Shown in pieces: positions 52,101 to 64,000 of a stretch of 64,000 nt of DNA (positions are counted from its first letter, which is position 1; every line of letters starts with the position of its first letter). A program made the position numbers and the translations under genes. Origin of the DNA: Ficedula albicollis (Eukaryota; Chordata; Aves; Passeriformes; Muscicapidae); assembly GCF_000247815.1 (NCBI RefSeq), contig NC_021681.1:12801013-12865012 (forward strand). The letters run 5' to 3'. The notes under the pieces are model-generated. The model was not told where the DNA came from. It saw only the letters and a list, made by a program, of their open reading frames with translations, and ran no database searches.

Positions 52101-55100
52101 CAGAAACTGTGTACTCTACTTTTTTCTTGATTGTTAGATAAAGATTGTAATTTCAGCTTTTTTACCAACTTGGTATGAGAAAAAAATCTTAGAATTCAAG
52201 AAGGCTATGCCTTTCCTTCATGCCAAAATAATTTTATTTTCATGTGACCATATTTATTTCTGAATAATGTCCAGAATTTAAATTTATATCACTTAAATGT
52301 CAATTTCTACATACATACATATATAATTAATGTGTGTTCAGGAAACACGTGTAGAAATACTTTACATGTATATTTGTACAAGTAACAGGGCAATTTTTCT
52401 GTGCCTTAAGTACTGCCATTAATCAGTGTGACAGTTTAGTTTAAGTACTCAACCCAGGTATGGTGTGAGGGATCTCAACTCCCTCTCTTAAAAGACAGAG
52501 AAAAAAGGAAAAATAAGGAGCAAGCAGAACCCACACGAGGGAACAGGAGCTGCCTCTAGGTGCTGAGATCTTAATCTTAAAACTACACAGATTTTGAGGA
52601 GAAAAGCTGTATCCCCTCTAGTTTTAGTACCTTGTAGGGCCTCCTCTCCTACTCTAGAGTCAAGAAGGGCAAGGGTTATCTTCTGTAATTTTTGTAGTTT
52701 AAGGCATATTTTTGAGCAGCATTCATTACCTCAGGCATTGTGCCATGACATCCCTATCCCTTCTCTGGAAACCAGAGAAATCAGTAAAGGCCTGCAGCAG
52801 ATTTGAAACCAGAATTGCTAAAGCATAAACAGGCAAAGGAGGAAGAAATTGCTCCTGAAGACAGTTGCTGTGAGAAAATTTTGACCACATACAAATTCTC
52901 CAGGAAGTTGTGAAATTTGCTTTAAGTTATTGAAGAGTTCATCTACCTTTTATTCTCCTCGTTCCCTAAGAAAAAAAATACAATAAATTTCTTGAGCAGG
53001 ATGATTTTAAATGATTGAGGAGTCTCCCTTTGGTATCCCAAACAGTTGTTTTACTGGCAACTGAATCCCCTTTTTCATTACTCTTCAAAGATCCCTCCAT
53101 TTCAATTCTACTTGTTCACATTCTGCTTCAAATAATACCCCACTGAGCTGACCACATGCAGGACTGTGTTCCAAGACCTCTTTTTTTAATAAAAATTCTC
53201 TTTCAGTGTCTCCACACCATGAAACAAATCACATAGCTTCATAAGCCATCAGACAATCCTTTCAGTTTCTCGTGCAGGCAAACTGAGCCTTTTTCATCTG
53301 ATTAATTCACCAAGCAAGCTGATCTGGGAAGCATAAAAAGCTTCTGAGGCAGGCTGAGAATCAGCAGCTCATATTTTATAATGGCATCACTAATGCCCCA
53401 AATTAAGTGCTGAGGCTGTTTTGCTTGGCAATATCATTTCATGTTAATTTTGGATGGGACCGAAAATGAAGTTGTAATCTCCCTCTGTCATGCTGCGACT
53501 ATTTCCTTGACCATCTCCAGTGCTGCATTTTATGAGGATATGTCTGTTACTGCTGGGTATGGAAACCACTGCACGAGTAAAAGCTCCTTGAGCTCCTGCC
53601 CCAGAGTTCACAGGCCCGTGCATTCATCCACGGAGAGGACAACCTTGGGGACATGTCTGGCTGCACACAAGGGTGGCCAAGAACAGAGCAAGGGCCTGGA
53701 GCAAGGCAACTCCCAGATTAAATGAACTCAACCTCAACCTCTGAGAGAAAAGGAACCCCAGGAATGAGTTGCAAACATAGGTCTCACGTGCTCCTCTGCA
53801 AAGGCACCACGTCACCCCTCCTGACCAATTCATTTTGCTGCAGGAAGGGATTTAAGAGAAGGAAGTTTGTTTCTTTGAAAAGCAGAAGTGACTATTTTTT
53901 TTTTCACTTTGTGTATTGCTTTAGTGATTCCAGTTGCCTCTTTAATTTTTTTATTTTCTGAAGATTCAGGCTATGGTTTCTAATGACCGTGTACTATTCC
54001 ATGTGAACAACCATTGCTACTGGTCAGCATCTGCTCTAGGGTTCTAAAGAGAGGTGCTTAACTTTATGCATAAGAATTGTTATATTTTCTCTAATTTGCA
54101 AATGTAGTGAACTAGTTATTCTTACAATTTTTAGACCATTGACCAAGATTTGGTCTGCACAGTTTGAGGGCCACGATCAACTGATGTTGATATTTATAAA
54201 AATATGTAATTTTTAATACAGAGATATAATTATTTGTCTTGGTTTTCACAGAAGAGTGGGTTTTGCTCCCTCAGAGCCTGTCCCCTTGTCAGCTTCAATT
54301 TATATCAACCAAAATGATCATGTTCCCAGCTATGAACTCTACATTTATTTCATAGATGCATAAAAGGTCGAGACCTTAGATTTTTTTTTAATCTATGTCA
54401 TTGTGATTTTAAAAGAGCCTAGAGGATCAACAAGACCAAATTAGAATAAAAGGAGATAATTGTGCGTTCATTCTCTTCAGATCTTTGGATACTCAATTCC
54501 AATTTAAAATAAGCACACAAGTCAAGCACAGAAATGTACACTGAACTACTTTCATTAAGGTTGGCCACTCCATAGTTAATTTTTACCTTTATTAAAATAT
54601 TTTAATCTATGTCTTTAAGTATATAAAACATCAAAGTTTCATTCTACCACTACCATCTCAGAAAGAGATCAAGTCTCAGTAAGACCCTTGCCATTTTCTT
54701 TGATCTTGTAGAGACTTGGGGATTTTCCTGGTGTTGACTCTTTCAAGAATTTTAGAACTAATTGCTTAATGTTTTTATTGTGTTCTCTTTTCTAATTTAA
54801 TACAATGTTTTATGAATTGTTAGTGACTGCAATCTTTGTATTACATTTTTTCTGTTACTGGTGACATACTTCTAGTGAAATTTCAAGCCAAAGAGAATAA
54901 TTTATAATCTTCTTTATTTTGAAGATAAAAACTTATTTCTGGTGATCGTGTTAGTCTGGCATATAATTTTCCTTCTGCACACACATAATATTGCAATGAA
55001 ACATATAGGCTTCTTTTGTCTACTTATATCCAGTGAATATTCACAGTTTGTGGTTTTAATTCAGTGTAAATTACTTCATGTCTGAACCAGAGGCATGTGT

Positions 55101-57808
55101 GCATTGTTTTTAAACTGACTAAAATTCTGCAGTGTATTTTATGCCTAGGGATAATTCTGGGCTCTGCTGAAGGCAATAGCAAGCTTCCATGAACCTAAAG
55201 AGAATCAAAGTTTCCCTGACATGCTCAAGAACCAGAAGGATTTGCCCTAAGCAGCCTTCAGTGTAGGATATTTAGACACACCACTTTCCCTGTCCATGCA
55301 AAAAACTCCCCTCTCCCTGACAGTCGTGACTGAACCCACTTTATCTCCTTCACAGTACACAAGAAATTCAGGCATCTCAACTGTGTGCTAAAGGCTCCAA
55401 TGGATATTTTGTGTCAATAGTGGTTTTCACCAGATCCTCGGCACAGTTTACGGTGGGATTGTCGCAATATTTTACACTTCCTTAGAAAGTGCTATTTCTT
55501 GGGAAGAGACTCACTGAAAACTGCTAGTCTGTTAACTGAAGAACCTGTTTACATATGATGGCTAATTGCAACAGATTAATATGTGAAGAGGACCTGATCT
55601 ATGTGATTGCCTAATTCCAAATCGGTTTAATCTAGAGAGAATGGAACAGAGGGAAAGCTTCCTTCAAGCCGAGTTGAATGAGGGACACAGAAAGCATATA
55701 TGAAATTTGTGCTCTGCAGGACAGACCAATCTCAGTAGGTGAGTGCATTCTGCACTTTGCCCAGAAGTGTTCAAAATAAAACCTCCAAACCCACAGTCCA
55801 AAATAACCTTCAGTCTCGGTGACAAAAATCACAAATATACATGGCAAGGCAGTTGAGAGGAAGCTTTTGCCAGGAGCAGATTAATATAATGTTCTTGGGG
55901 TTTGCCGTTATCAGAGTAAATAGAAGCAGATGAGGATTCGAGAAGACCAGGCTGCAGATCTAACACACTCAGAAGGACTTACTCCAGGAAATCCAGGAGT
56001 GTCATTCAATTTCTTTTTTCTACTCAGTGCTTCCTCTGCTCTCCAGTCACCTCATCTATGCCTCTAATCCTAGCCAACTAACATTAGTGATCTGGTGTTT
56101 CAGCTTGGGTTTCTGCATCATTCAATGTACCCTGACAATTTTTGGGGGGTCTTTAACACACAGAATTCTGGTGGCTGAAAGCATACATTGAATTAAAATA
56201 ACAAAATCTTTGAGCTTTAGTTGATGCTGTCACAGTATGTTTTCTGCCTAGATCTGGATTTTCTTTGATAGAATAAAAGAAATGAAAACAGATTGCATGC
56301 TAATCCAGTCTTATTTTCAATTTATGATGGGCATGTAGGAAGTTCCTGATGATGAATAAATAAAAGTATCATGCCAAGTAAATATTATTCATTTGTAGTC
56401 ACATATGTACTGGTGGGCACATCTTTGGGTTTCAAATATCATCCAGATGGAAAAACATCTGGAATTAAAAACATATTAGGCAAAGAGTGCAATATCTGAA
56501 AGTCTAATTATGGAACTTTTTTTCTGGGTCCAATAGTTCTGCAAAAAATCTGGAAAAAAGAAAAGGGCAGGAGTGCAAACCAGTGTACATCTATTGAGCT
56601 GTGTATATGTTATATCAGGTTGCATATATAGTTTTTAAAAATCAACTTCAAGTTTTAAGATGTTGGTATTTCCTTCCTGCACTCTGAAGAGTATGATTAA
56701 TAATGTAATATTTTAATTCCATTTATTTCCCACTTCTCTTTTGGCATGGTTTTCTTGTCCCTACACAGAAAGAATTTTTGAAATATTGAATTCTGAGTAT
56801 AAATGGCTATTGATGATTCTCAGGCTTTTCAGTGAGCAAAATAAACATGCTTTGCATTGGTTTTTTTTCCTATATGTGACTGGTCATGCACTACTTCAAA
56901 TGCTCTCACGTGGGATCCATAAGTCATTTACTTAATAATAAGGCCTAGTTAATAAAATGTCTGACAATTCTGTTCTTTGACAAATACTATAAATATTAAA
57001 TTACATTACTAATGCATCAGTGTTTAACAGCTGGTGTCAGAAAAAAAGAAAGGTTATTTAATAAATCAACCTTTGCAACAGAAACTTTAAATGTAAATGC
57101 CATTGCAGTGCAATTTTTAGGGCTGTACTCACAGTTCTGTATAAATGTTTTATTACAACAAATTAGACATTAGACAATTTCCTTTGATTTGTATCACCAA
57201 AATGGGGGGCTGTACATGCAGCTTCTGCAGACTTCAGAATATTTTCTACTGGTTTCCTTCCCATGAAGTTAAACAAAATTATGTGAGAAATGAGGTCCCC
57301 AATGTAAAAAACCTTTCTTTTCCTTACTCAAATGTCAATTTCTAATTGTTTTTCTCTTTAGAAGTATGCATTGTTAAATAATTTTTGACAACAGTTTTGT
57401 GCTTGTTGGATCTTTCCATAATACTAAGCTGAACTGACTATCACCATGGAAAAGCTATAAACCATCTCCAATAAAAATAGACATTTTTACCTAGGATTTT
57501 TTGTATTTCACACTATTTCACAGCTTTGATGTCACGAAAAAATTGTATTTCACTGCTGTTACTTAGCAATCATGAATTACTGCTTTATATAAAAAAGGAA
57601 AACATTAAAAGATTTTTAATTAAGAAAATTCATGACAGCATTGAATTCCTCCAGCATTTAGTGCATCCTTTGCCTTTTATTTTAAAAGCTTTATTGAGAG
57701 CTATAAAAAATTCCCAGTTAAGAATTTAGAACTCCTCAGTTGTTACATGAGAGCCTTAAAACACATTCGTATCAAAAGATTTCCCATCATAATATAGCAT
57801 GCTTAGGG
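49164..57808. other. Unique AT-rich DNA, no gene seen
   Basis: About 8.6 kb without a recognised repeat, RNA gene or exon. Frames reach 94 codons (53441-53725, plus) and show no familiar motif. Short simple runs (acatacatacat near 52310) are ordinary. Confidence 0.6.
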
Positions 57809-57827
57809 AAAAAAGAAAAAGAAAAAG

Positions 57828-57884
<57 letters not shown>
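57809..57884. repeat. (GAAAAA)n followed by 57-A run
   Basis: A few gaaaaa units lead into 57 consecutive A (57828-57884). The run might be the tail of a retroposed copy, but no recognisable body precedes it and no target-site duplication was found, and CR1 does not leave poly-A tails. A simple repeat is the safer call. Confidence 0.9.
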
Positions 57885-57886
<2 letters not shown>

Positions 57887-59989
57887 AGATATTCCACACA
57901 AGCTACAGAGCTTCATGACTGGAAAAAATTGGTCAGGTGTTGACAATATTTACCTGAAAGGTAAATACTGTCATAAATCCCAAATTCTGAGTGAAGGGGT
58001 GGTGGGCCAGAATACATTTCTAGGAATAGGAGTAGGGGACAACAATTCTCATACTCAAACAGCAAGGGTGGAATCAGCATTTATTATTATGAAAGTTTCA
58101 ACAGGTTAAAAAATGCCTCACAGAAAAAGCAAGCTTGATAAGAGAAAAAAAAAATCCCTGCAGAGCCTCACTGTCAATGGGGCTTTTTTCTCAGTCTGTT
58201 CTTCACCTTGGAAATGTTTGGGTATGTGCTTGTTTCAAGGATTTATATACCTGCACTTAATGCGTACACAGTCTAGACATGGGGACCTTTCTGAAGACAC
58301 AAAATGCACTTACACATTCTTTGAAAGTGGAGTTAAGCTTCTCATATCTGGCCCTGGACATAATTTTTCATTAAAGAGTCTTGACAGAGGCTTGGCTTTG
58401 TTTGTCAGCAAATATTGAATTCTCCATTATTTCAGAATTCCAGGGGAAATGATGACAGACATACTCATATTTTCAAATGGTGCCTAATTTTGGGTATCCA
58501 AGCAAATGATCTGTTTTCTGAGATCAAATATTAGTCCTGATTTTCAGAATGCACCAGTCCTAATGACAGCAAGAGCAATATTGTTGATGATTTTAAAAAC
58601 TACCTTATGGAAAAAGTGCAAACACAAATATCCCATGGAACTCAGTTCATATTTTAGTATTCAAATATCAGATCTAAATATCACTCCTAGTGCATGGGAT
58701 CAAATAGCTTATTTACTTACACTGTGCAGTTTCTTCTGCTGGAAAATCAGCAGAAAATTAACTCAACCTCAGAGAAATTAAAAACATTTACTTTTTAATG
58801 GGAAACTTTAGTGTATTAAGTTAATTTTTTTAAAAAGTATATTTCTCTAATTCTGTTGATTTCAAAAGTACTTTACAATGATATCTCTCAGGTTAGTTAT
58901 ATTTCCTAATTTCTAAATAAGATATAAGATTAAGTGATTCAGTAGAAATACAACTGATTTTCTACCCAAGGCCACATAAACAGTATTTGGTTATAAAACT
59001 TTAACAGATCCATTTATGTACTAAATTATTTAAGCAAATGTAATGCTTCCAAATTGTATTGTTTTGCAAGGTTTCTCTTGGAACCTTTGCCATTTATCTT
59101 ACATGCACTTCTGTCTTTTTTCTACTCAGAAGCACAGCATGAAAAAACTTCATTTCACATTGAAACATCGCTACATGGAACAGTGTGATGAAATGAGACG
59201 CAGGAGGAGAGTTTGTGTTATACTCTGGTAAACAGTTGGTCTACAGGAAGGATTGCATTTTACTCTGTGACTGATATACCAATTGTGAGTCCTAAAATAT
59301 GACTGATCTGAAAAGGGGAGTTCTGTCTATGACAGACTGTGTGCATGTGAAAGATTACAGGTAACATGCCTGGGCCTGCTGGGAGGTCACAACCTAAATC
59401 TCACCCAGGAGTTAATAAAACTATGCAATACATTCTGGTAAAATTATAACTCAATGGCACCCTTCTAAATAAAGCTGTACAAACAACTAAGGCCCCAAGC
59501 TTGTAGATAAGACCCTGATGTTATTTACATGCTTTATGTGAATGAGCACTTCCAAGAATGACCTACAAGAAAAGCAGGTGTCTAAACGTTTTCAGATTCT
59601 ACCAGCAGCTTTGTAGAGCAGGAAAATATTGTCCATCTCTCACATGGGATTCCAAGAGTTGTGGTGTTAATACATGAACACCAATCTGAAGCATTTCAGA
59701 TTTCTAAAAAGCTAAAGACAAAATTGAAAACAAATAATTTTAATAACCTTCTAGATTAAATGAAGTGTGTTCAGGTTTATCTGGAAATGTGAGTTTACCC
59801 ATTGGATACAGTTCTGTACATTAATATTTTCCCTGGGTGTTGCTCACATCACGTAATGCCTGGCCTTCCACAGGGTCCCATGGAAAACGCTGGCACTGCT
59901 TCAGAAGCCAAGCCACAGAGTGGACCTGATTCAATTTTGTACATAAGTATGTGTTTAAGCAACAATTTATTGCTGTGACGTGAATCCTA
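57885..59989. other. Unique DNA, no gene seen
   Basis: Contains frames of 101 codons (58113-58418, plus) and 91 codons (58506-58781, plus) in AT-rich DNA; no family was recognised. Confidence 0.55.
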
Positions 59990-60090
59990 CAGCAGTAAAG
60001 ATGACGAAAGTCAAATATTTATATACCAATATATTGCACTGAAGCATGCAGCAGTAAGGATGAAGAAAGGAAAGTCTTTATATACCTATC
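59990..60090. repeat. Imperfect 59-bp tandem repeat
   Basis: cagcagtaaagatgacgaaag with its following tttatatacc recurs 59 bp later as cagcagtaaggatgaagaaag and tttatatacc, with several substitutions and small gaps. It appears older than the other tandem duplications in the window. Confidence 0.75.
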
Positions 60091-62356
60091 ATGAACTTTA
60101 TAGAAATATATTTCTGTATCTCTTAGGATCACTCTATGTGTGATAAATTGAGGATGAGTAGGGAGATAAATCTAACATCATAACCTACATTTAAATGAGA
60201 AGCAACACACCAGTGTTTCAGGACTAAAATAGTTCATGCTGTAGAGTGAGGTGATTTTTAATATGTGAGCCCTGAAACCACTCAAAGCTTCTCTGTTTCC
60301 TAATCTCATTTACAGAAGTTTTTCTCATCATACATAAGCTGTGAAGAAATGGCTGGGGGAAAAAAAAGTTTCATTGATTAAAAGGGAAATTTCTGAAACA
60401 GTGTCAGTTGAAACTTCCCTCTCTGAAATTCAACTTTTCCCCAGTAACCAGCCATATTTGTTCACTGTAGCACTATTATAATCAGTGGAAACACTCCTCT
60501 TGACTCCAGTGAACAGAAGATCAAGACCTACAAGTGACCACAAGAGTAGATCTTTGTCTCCTCAACAGTGGTTTTAAAAACTTTTGAAGTATAATAGTGC
60601 TGCTTTAATTCTTTTCGCAGATGCACTCCTTTATTTTCTCAAAATCAGGAGAAATTCTAATAAACTTTTACAAAGGAAATTGAAACTGCTTTTTTTTCTC
60701 GTGCTTAATGAAAATCCTGAAAATGGACTTGGATCATTACTAGATGCTTTTTAGAAATCCATTATAACACCTGTTCTCTGTTTAATTCCAATGTTCTTTT
60801 GATTGTTAAAAGGTATTGGAGCAACACTGAAACATGTATTTTATGTATGTGAGCCTTAACATGGTTTCATGTCACAGAAGATGTCACTATGAGACTGCCA
60901 CAATGACAGCAAGAGACTCAAAAATAAGAGTTGAATTAGAGAATTACCAATAAAAGTGAGAGGCAAGACAGGAGGAAGACTGCTAGTTAATGCTGGGCCA
61001 CAGTGAGGAGAGAAGTGCTCCCCAGAGCTGAATATCTGGGGATTTATGGACATGGATTATCTGCTTCAGGATGGCACTGCTGGCAGCAGCTCCCTGGAAG
61101 GGACAGTGAACTATCCTGGGGACACTGCCACCTCTAACCAGCACAACAGCTCATTCCACTGCACAGCAAAAGCAAAGCCACCTTGCCCCTAAATCCTCTG
61201 GGCTGCTGTTCCTTCGCTCTGAGTTTGTCCCCAGCTTCTCCAGACAGCAGAAACCACCTGAGTTCCCTTCTGTTTGTTTGTACCCCCAGACAAGTGCACA
61301 TGGGAGAAGGGATCACTGTGGATTCTCTCAACTGAGTGATCCTTCTGTAAAGCAGGCAGGGGCACTGGTGGAATGAAACTCAGGATAGCAACAGCCAGAC
61401 AGAACCACAGGTGAGTGACCAACATTCCTCAAAGCAAATGCACCATATACATGCTGCATTTTACATTATAAACATCCATGACGTGATTTTTCTGTCTCTG
61501 ACTAATCCACAAGGTTTTTTAGATTACAGTAGTAGCCTAAGCCATGATTTAGATGCCCCTGTAGTAACAGCAAGAGGGGAAAGCAACAGACCCTGAGTGA
61601 GGCAGCCCCAGATGCTGTATCGTGACTCTCCACCAGCAAAGGAAAGCTGAACCTTCTCTGCCCAATGTGAAGTAGAAGGAGCTTTCCAAAACATCGCATC
61701 CTGAGTGGGGAAGGGCTGCTCCCTGTGCTCCTGCTCTGGGGCAGGAGGAGCCCAGGTACCAGGGCTGTACACCACAGAGGGTCACCACACTGGGACAAAT
61801 CTCTGCTTCGGGGAGAGAGAAACACTGCCCAAGTGAGTCCTTCTCCTGCCCAAAGGGCAAGAAGCCTCAACACTCTCTGCATTTGTAATTGCTGTTTAAA
61901 TAGCTGAATACAGAGGAGGAAAAGCCAAATAAATGTAGCAATAAGAATTTGCTTCCCATCTTGCAGGCAGAGGCAGGAACCATATTAAATTTTCTCTCAT
62001 GCTCTCAATGCAGCACAATGGGCAGTTGTATTTTAGAAAATGTTTTGCTTGTTTTCACAGTAGGATTGAAGTAACTAGAAATGCCTTTCTTCAGCTCCAG
62101 TGTTAATACCCACATTTAACAGTTAATTCTTTGCTTAAATGTGCATATATCGTTTATTGCACAGAGAGAATTCAGATACATGGAACTCAATGGAGTGGTA
62201 CAGAGTGTTTATTACCCATCTCTTGCAAGCTGACCTCTTCTTTCACTGGTATAAAATTCATCAACCTGTAGACTTAAAAGTGCTGTCTCTGACTGTCAGA
62301 CTACAAATAATTCTCATTTATTAGCATCTCAATAATCAAGTCTTCAGAACAGCAAA
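60091..62356. other. Unique DNA, no gene seen
   Basis: A moderately GC-richer zone at about 61060-61870 gives overlapping frames in several phases (up to 126 codons, minus). The simultaneous openness of several phases argues for base composition, not coding. Confidence 0.55.
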
Positions 62357-62426
62357 TCATATTGAAACAGGCCAAGTTTTCCTTCATCGTGCATCATATT
62401 GAAACAGGCCAAGTTTTCCTTCATTG
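62357..62426. repeat. 36-bp tandem duplication, two copies
   Basis: The unit atcatattgaaacaggcc through ttcatcgtgc occurs at 62357-62392 and again from 62393 with one difference noticed (ttcatcgtgc versus ttcattgtgc). Confidence 0.95.
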
Positions 62427-64000
62427 TGCAGAGTGTGAAACATTCTCATAGTACAACCTTCCTGCAAATGTTTGTTCCTTGCCAAGTCTTGCACCACTGT
62501 ACACTTAATTTGGCCACAGAAAACTGACATCCTGCATGCTTCCCAGGTGTACACAGACCCTGGTTCAAATAAAGATTACAGACCCGATCCTGTCCCCAGT
62601 GTATGCAGAGCATTTGAGGCCAATTAAAAAAAAATAGAATCGTAGAATTTCCTTTCCTCAAACACTAATATTTTGTTCATGTAAGAAAAAACTCTCATAA
62701 AAATAAAATACTTTTAGTCAGTCAGCAAGATACCAATGGTTTAATACTAATACAGCTCAAAATATTTAATGTTCAAAGGTAGAAATACCTGCATTACTGC
62801 TTGAAAGCAAACAGAAAACCTTGTAACTCTAGCAATATATAGAAAGAAAGAGATGTACACACGTACCTGGTTAGAGACACACCTGTGCAATTCAGTAACA
62901 AGTTGTAATGTCATGTCCCACTTCATCTGCACCTACTCCACAGCTATGTAGAGCAGTCCTCATAGCTTATCAGAAAAAAATCTCTTTCTACAGCTTACAA
63001 ACATAGAAATTGATCTTGCCTTCCAGAGCTGTTTAAATCCAGCACTATTCCCTGTGGTAGGAACGGGTTACAAGGGCTTAGAAATTCCACAAAAGGGACG
63101 CACAATAGTCCACCCTTCCCAGGGTTTGCTCACACTGGGTTTGCTAAACCCAGCACCCAGCACAGCAAAGCCCAGAACTGGGGCTCTTAGCCACCATGGT
63201 AATACAAAGAAATGACAGTAGCAGTGCTTCTACTTCTGAAAGAACCTCAGATATTACATCTTTATGTTGCTTTTTGCACAGAGCTCTATTTTGTAGAATC
63301 ATAGACTATTCATAACATTTTATAGAGAGTAACGTTTCTTTCCCTCAGTTGGCTTGTAGTGCTGGACACCTGCCTTACAGATGGGGACAGATGGGAAAAA
63401 ATCAAATCAAAAGTATTTTTAAGCTCCCTAAAATAATTTAATAACGTTCTATGCAATCTGTGGCACCTCTTAAACATAAAATGATGAAGTGCATGTTACA
63501 CATGCACTATTCTGGAATGTGGCTGCTTGAATTTCCTCTCAGCCCCCATGAACTGTGAGCCTTTCCCAGGAAAACCCCCAGATACCACCCAGTTGTGCTC
63601 TGTGGCCTTTGTGTGGCTCAGGGAAAGCTGAGGTCCCCTTCCACTTGAAAGAGCAGAGATTGCTATCCCACACTGGTGCCTGCTTTCAGATGTAGAAGGT
63701 GCTGACATCCAGAGTTAAGGATTGCAGTGACTGTGAGTCCTTCCCAGCCCTGACAGAAGGTGCACAGAGAAAGAATAAGAAGTAAGAGTAAACAGGGGGG
63801 TTTCTGTTGGCTGTCTCAGGAGTGGGGGCTTGGGGTGGGCAGAGGGATCTGTGCCCCGCTCCCTTCCCTGTCTGCCCCAGTCCCTTCTGCACACCCCTTG
63901 CACTGCACACATGGGCCATGACATAAGCTGAGGGTACAGTTTTCTGTTTTCTAGAAATCATGTGGTCTCATGCTCAATTTGTCCCCAAGCACTCTCACTA
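62427..64000. other. Unique DNA, no gene seen
   Basis: Short frames only. The words agaatcgtagaat (62637) and agaatcatagac (63296) resemble CR1 end repeats but are not followed by CR1 sequence, so they are not called. Confidence 0.55.

Noticed and set aside
61502..61882. Minus-strand frames of 83-126 codons
   Set aside because: Three overlapping phases are open together in moderately GC-rich DNA; no motif or splice support.
62637..63310. Words like agaatcgtagaat and agaatcatagac as CR1 ends
   Set aside because: The following sequence does not resemble CR1, so the match is only a short word.

Overview
This window looks like gene-poor vertebrate nuclear DNA, most probably from a bird. It is AT-rich and stop-dense in all frames, and I found no confident complete protein gene, tRNA or rRNA. 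The only transposon family I recognise is CR1, the dominant LINE of birds and other sauropsids: a 3'-end fragment at about 1021-1130 and a decayed internal fragment at about 40845-41420, both in minus orientation. I see no Alu, L1 or other mammalian repeats. I would guess a passerine from the look of the short CR1 piece, but order is not proven.

The striking property of the window is direct, head-to-tail duplication. Three large tandem duplications are present: about 2.48 kb (2577-5055 and 5069-7547), about 1.5 kb (24297-25880 and 26770-28264) and 0.85 kb (33816-34661 and 34662-35511). Eight shorter ones have units of 36 to 286 bp (743-929, 16723-16954, 22835-23405, 25324-25501, 33603-33746, 48636-48747, 48785-49163, 62357-62426), and there is an older, imperfect one at 59990-60090. 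The copies are nearly identical. The three large junctions each carry a homopolymer: 10 C, 881 C and a poly-A. A second giant pure C run (528 C) sits between two T runs at 12457-13029. Uninterrupted C runs of this size, one exactly between two nearly identical copies, suggest that part of this structure is an assembly product (false duplication or gap filling) rather than biology. Real recent tandem duplication remains possible for the smaller ones.

Region by region: 1-2.5 kb holds a short tandem repeat and a CR1 tail; 2.6-7.5 kb is the largest duplication and carries an isolated CpG-rich patch in each copy; 7.5-11 kb is AT-rich unique DNA; 11.2-11.4 kb is a (GGAAAA)34 array; 12.5-13.0 kb is the first poly-C block; 15.27-15.42 kb is a small CpG-rich patch with a CTCF-like motif; 16-17 kb holds local repeats; 18.6-18.96 kb is a GC-rich, CpG-poor block; 22.8-23.4 kb is a 286-bp tandem duplication; 24.3-28.3 kb is the duplication split by 881 C, containing the one exon-like segment I could find (minus strand, present in both copies); 33.6-35.5 kb is another duplicated zone; 40.8-41.4 kb is the CR1 fossil; 48.6-49.2 kb has two adjacent tandem duplications; 57.8 kb has a 57-A run. 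The rest is unique, featureless intergenic or intronic sequence.

No set of genes works together here. The long poly-proline, poly-glycine, KGKGKG and similar open frames are simply translations of simple repeats. I do not see a new biological system. What most deserves checking is whether the duplications and giant C runs exist in the real genome.
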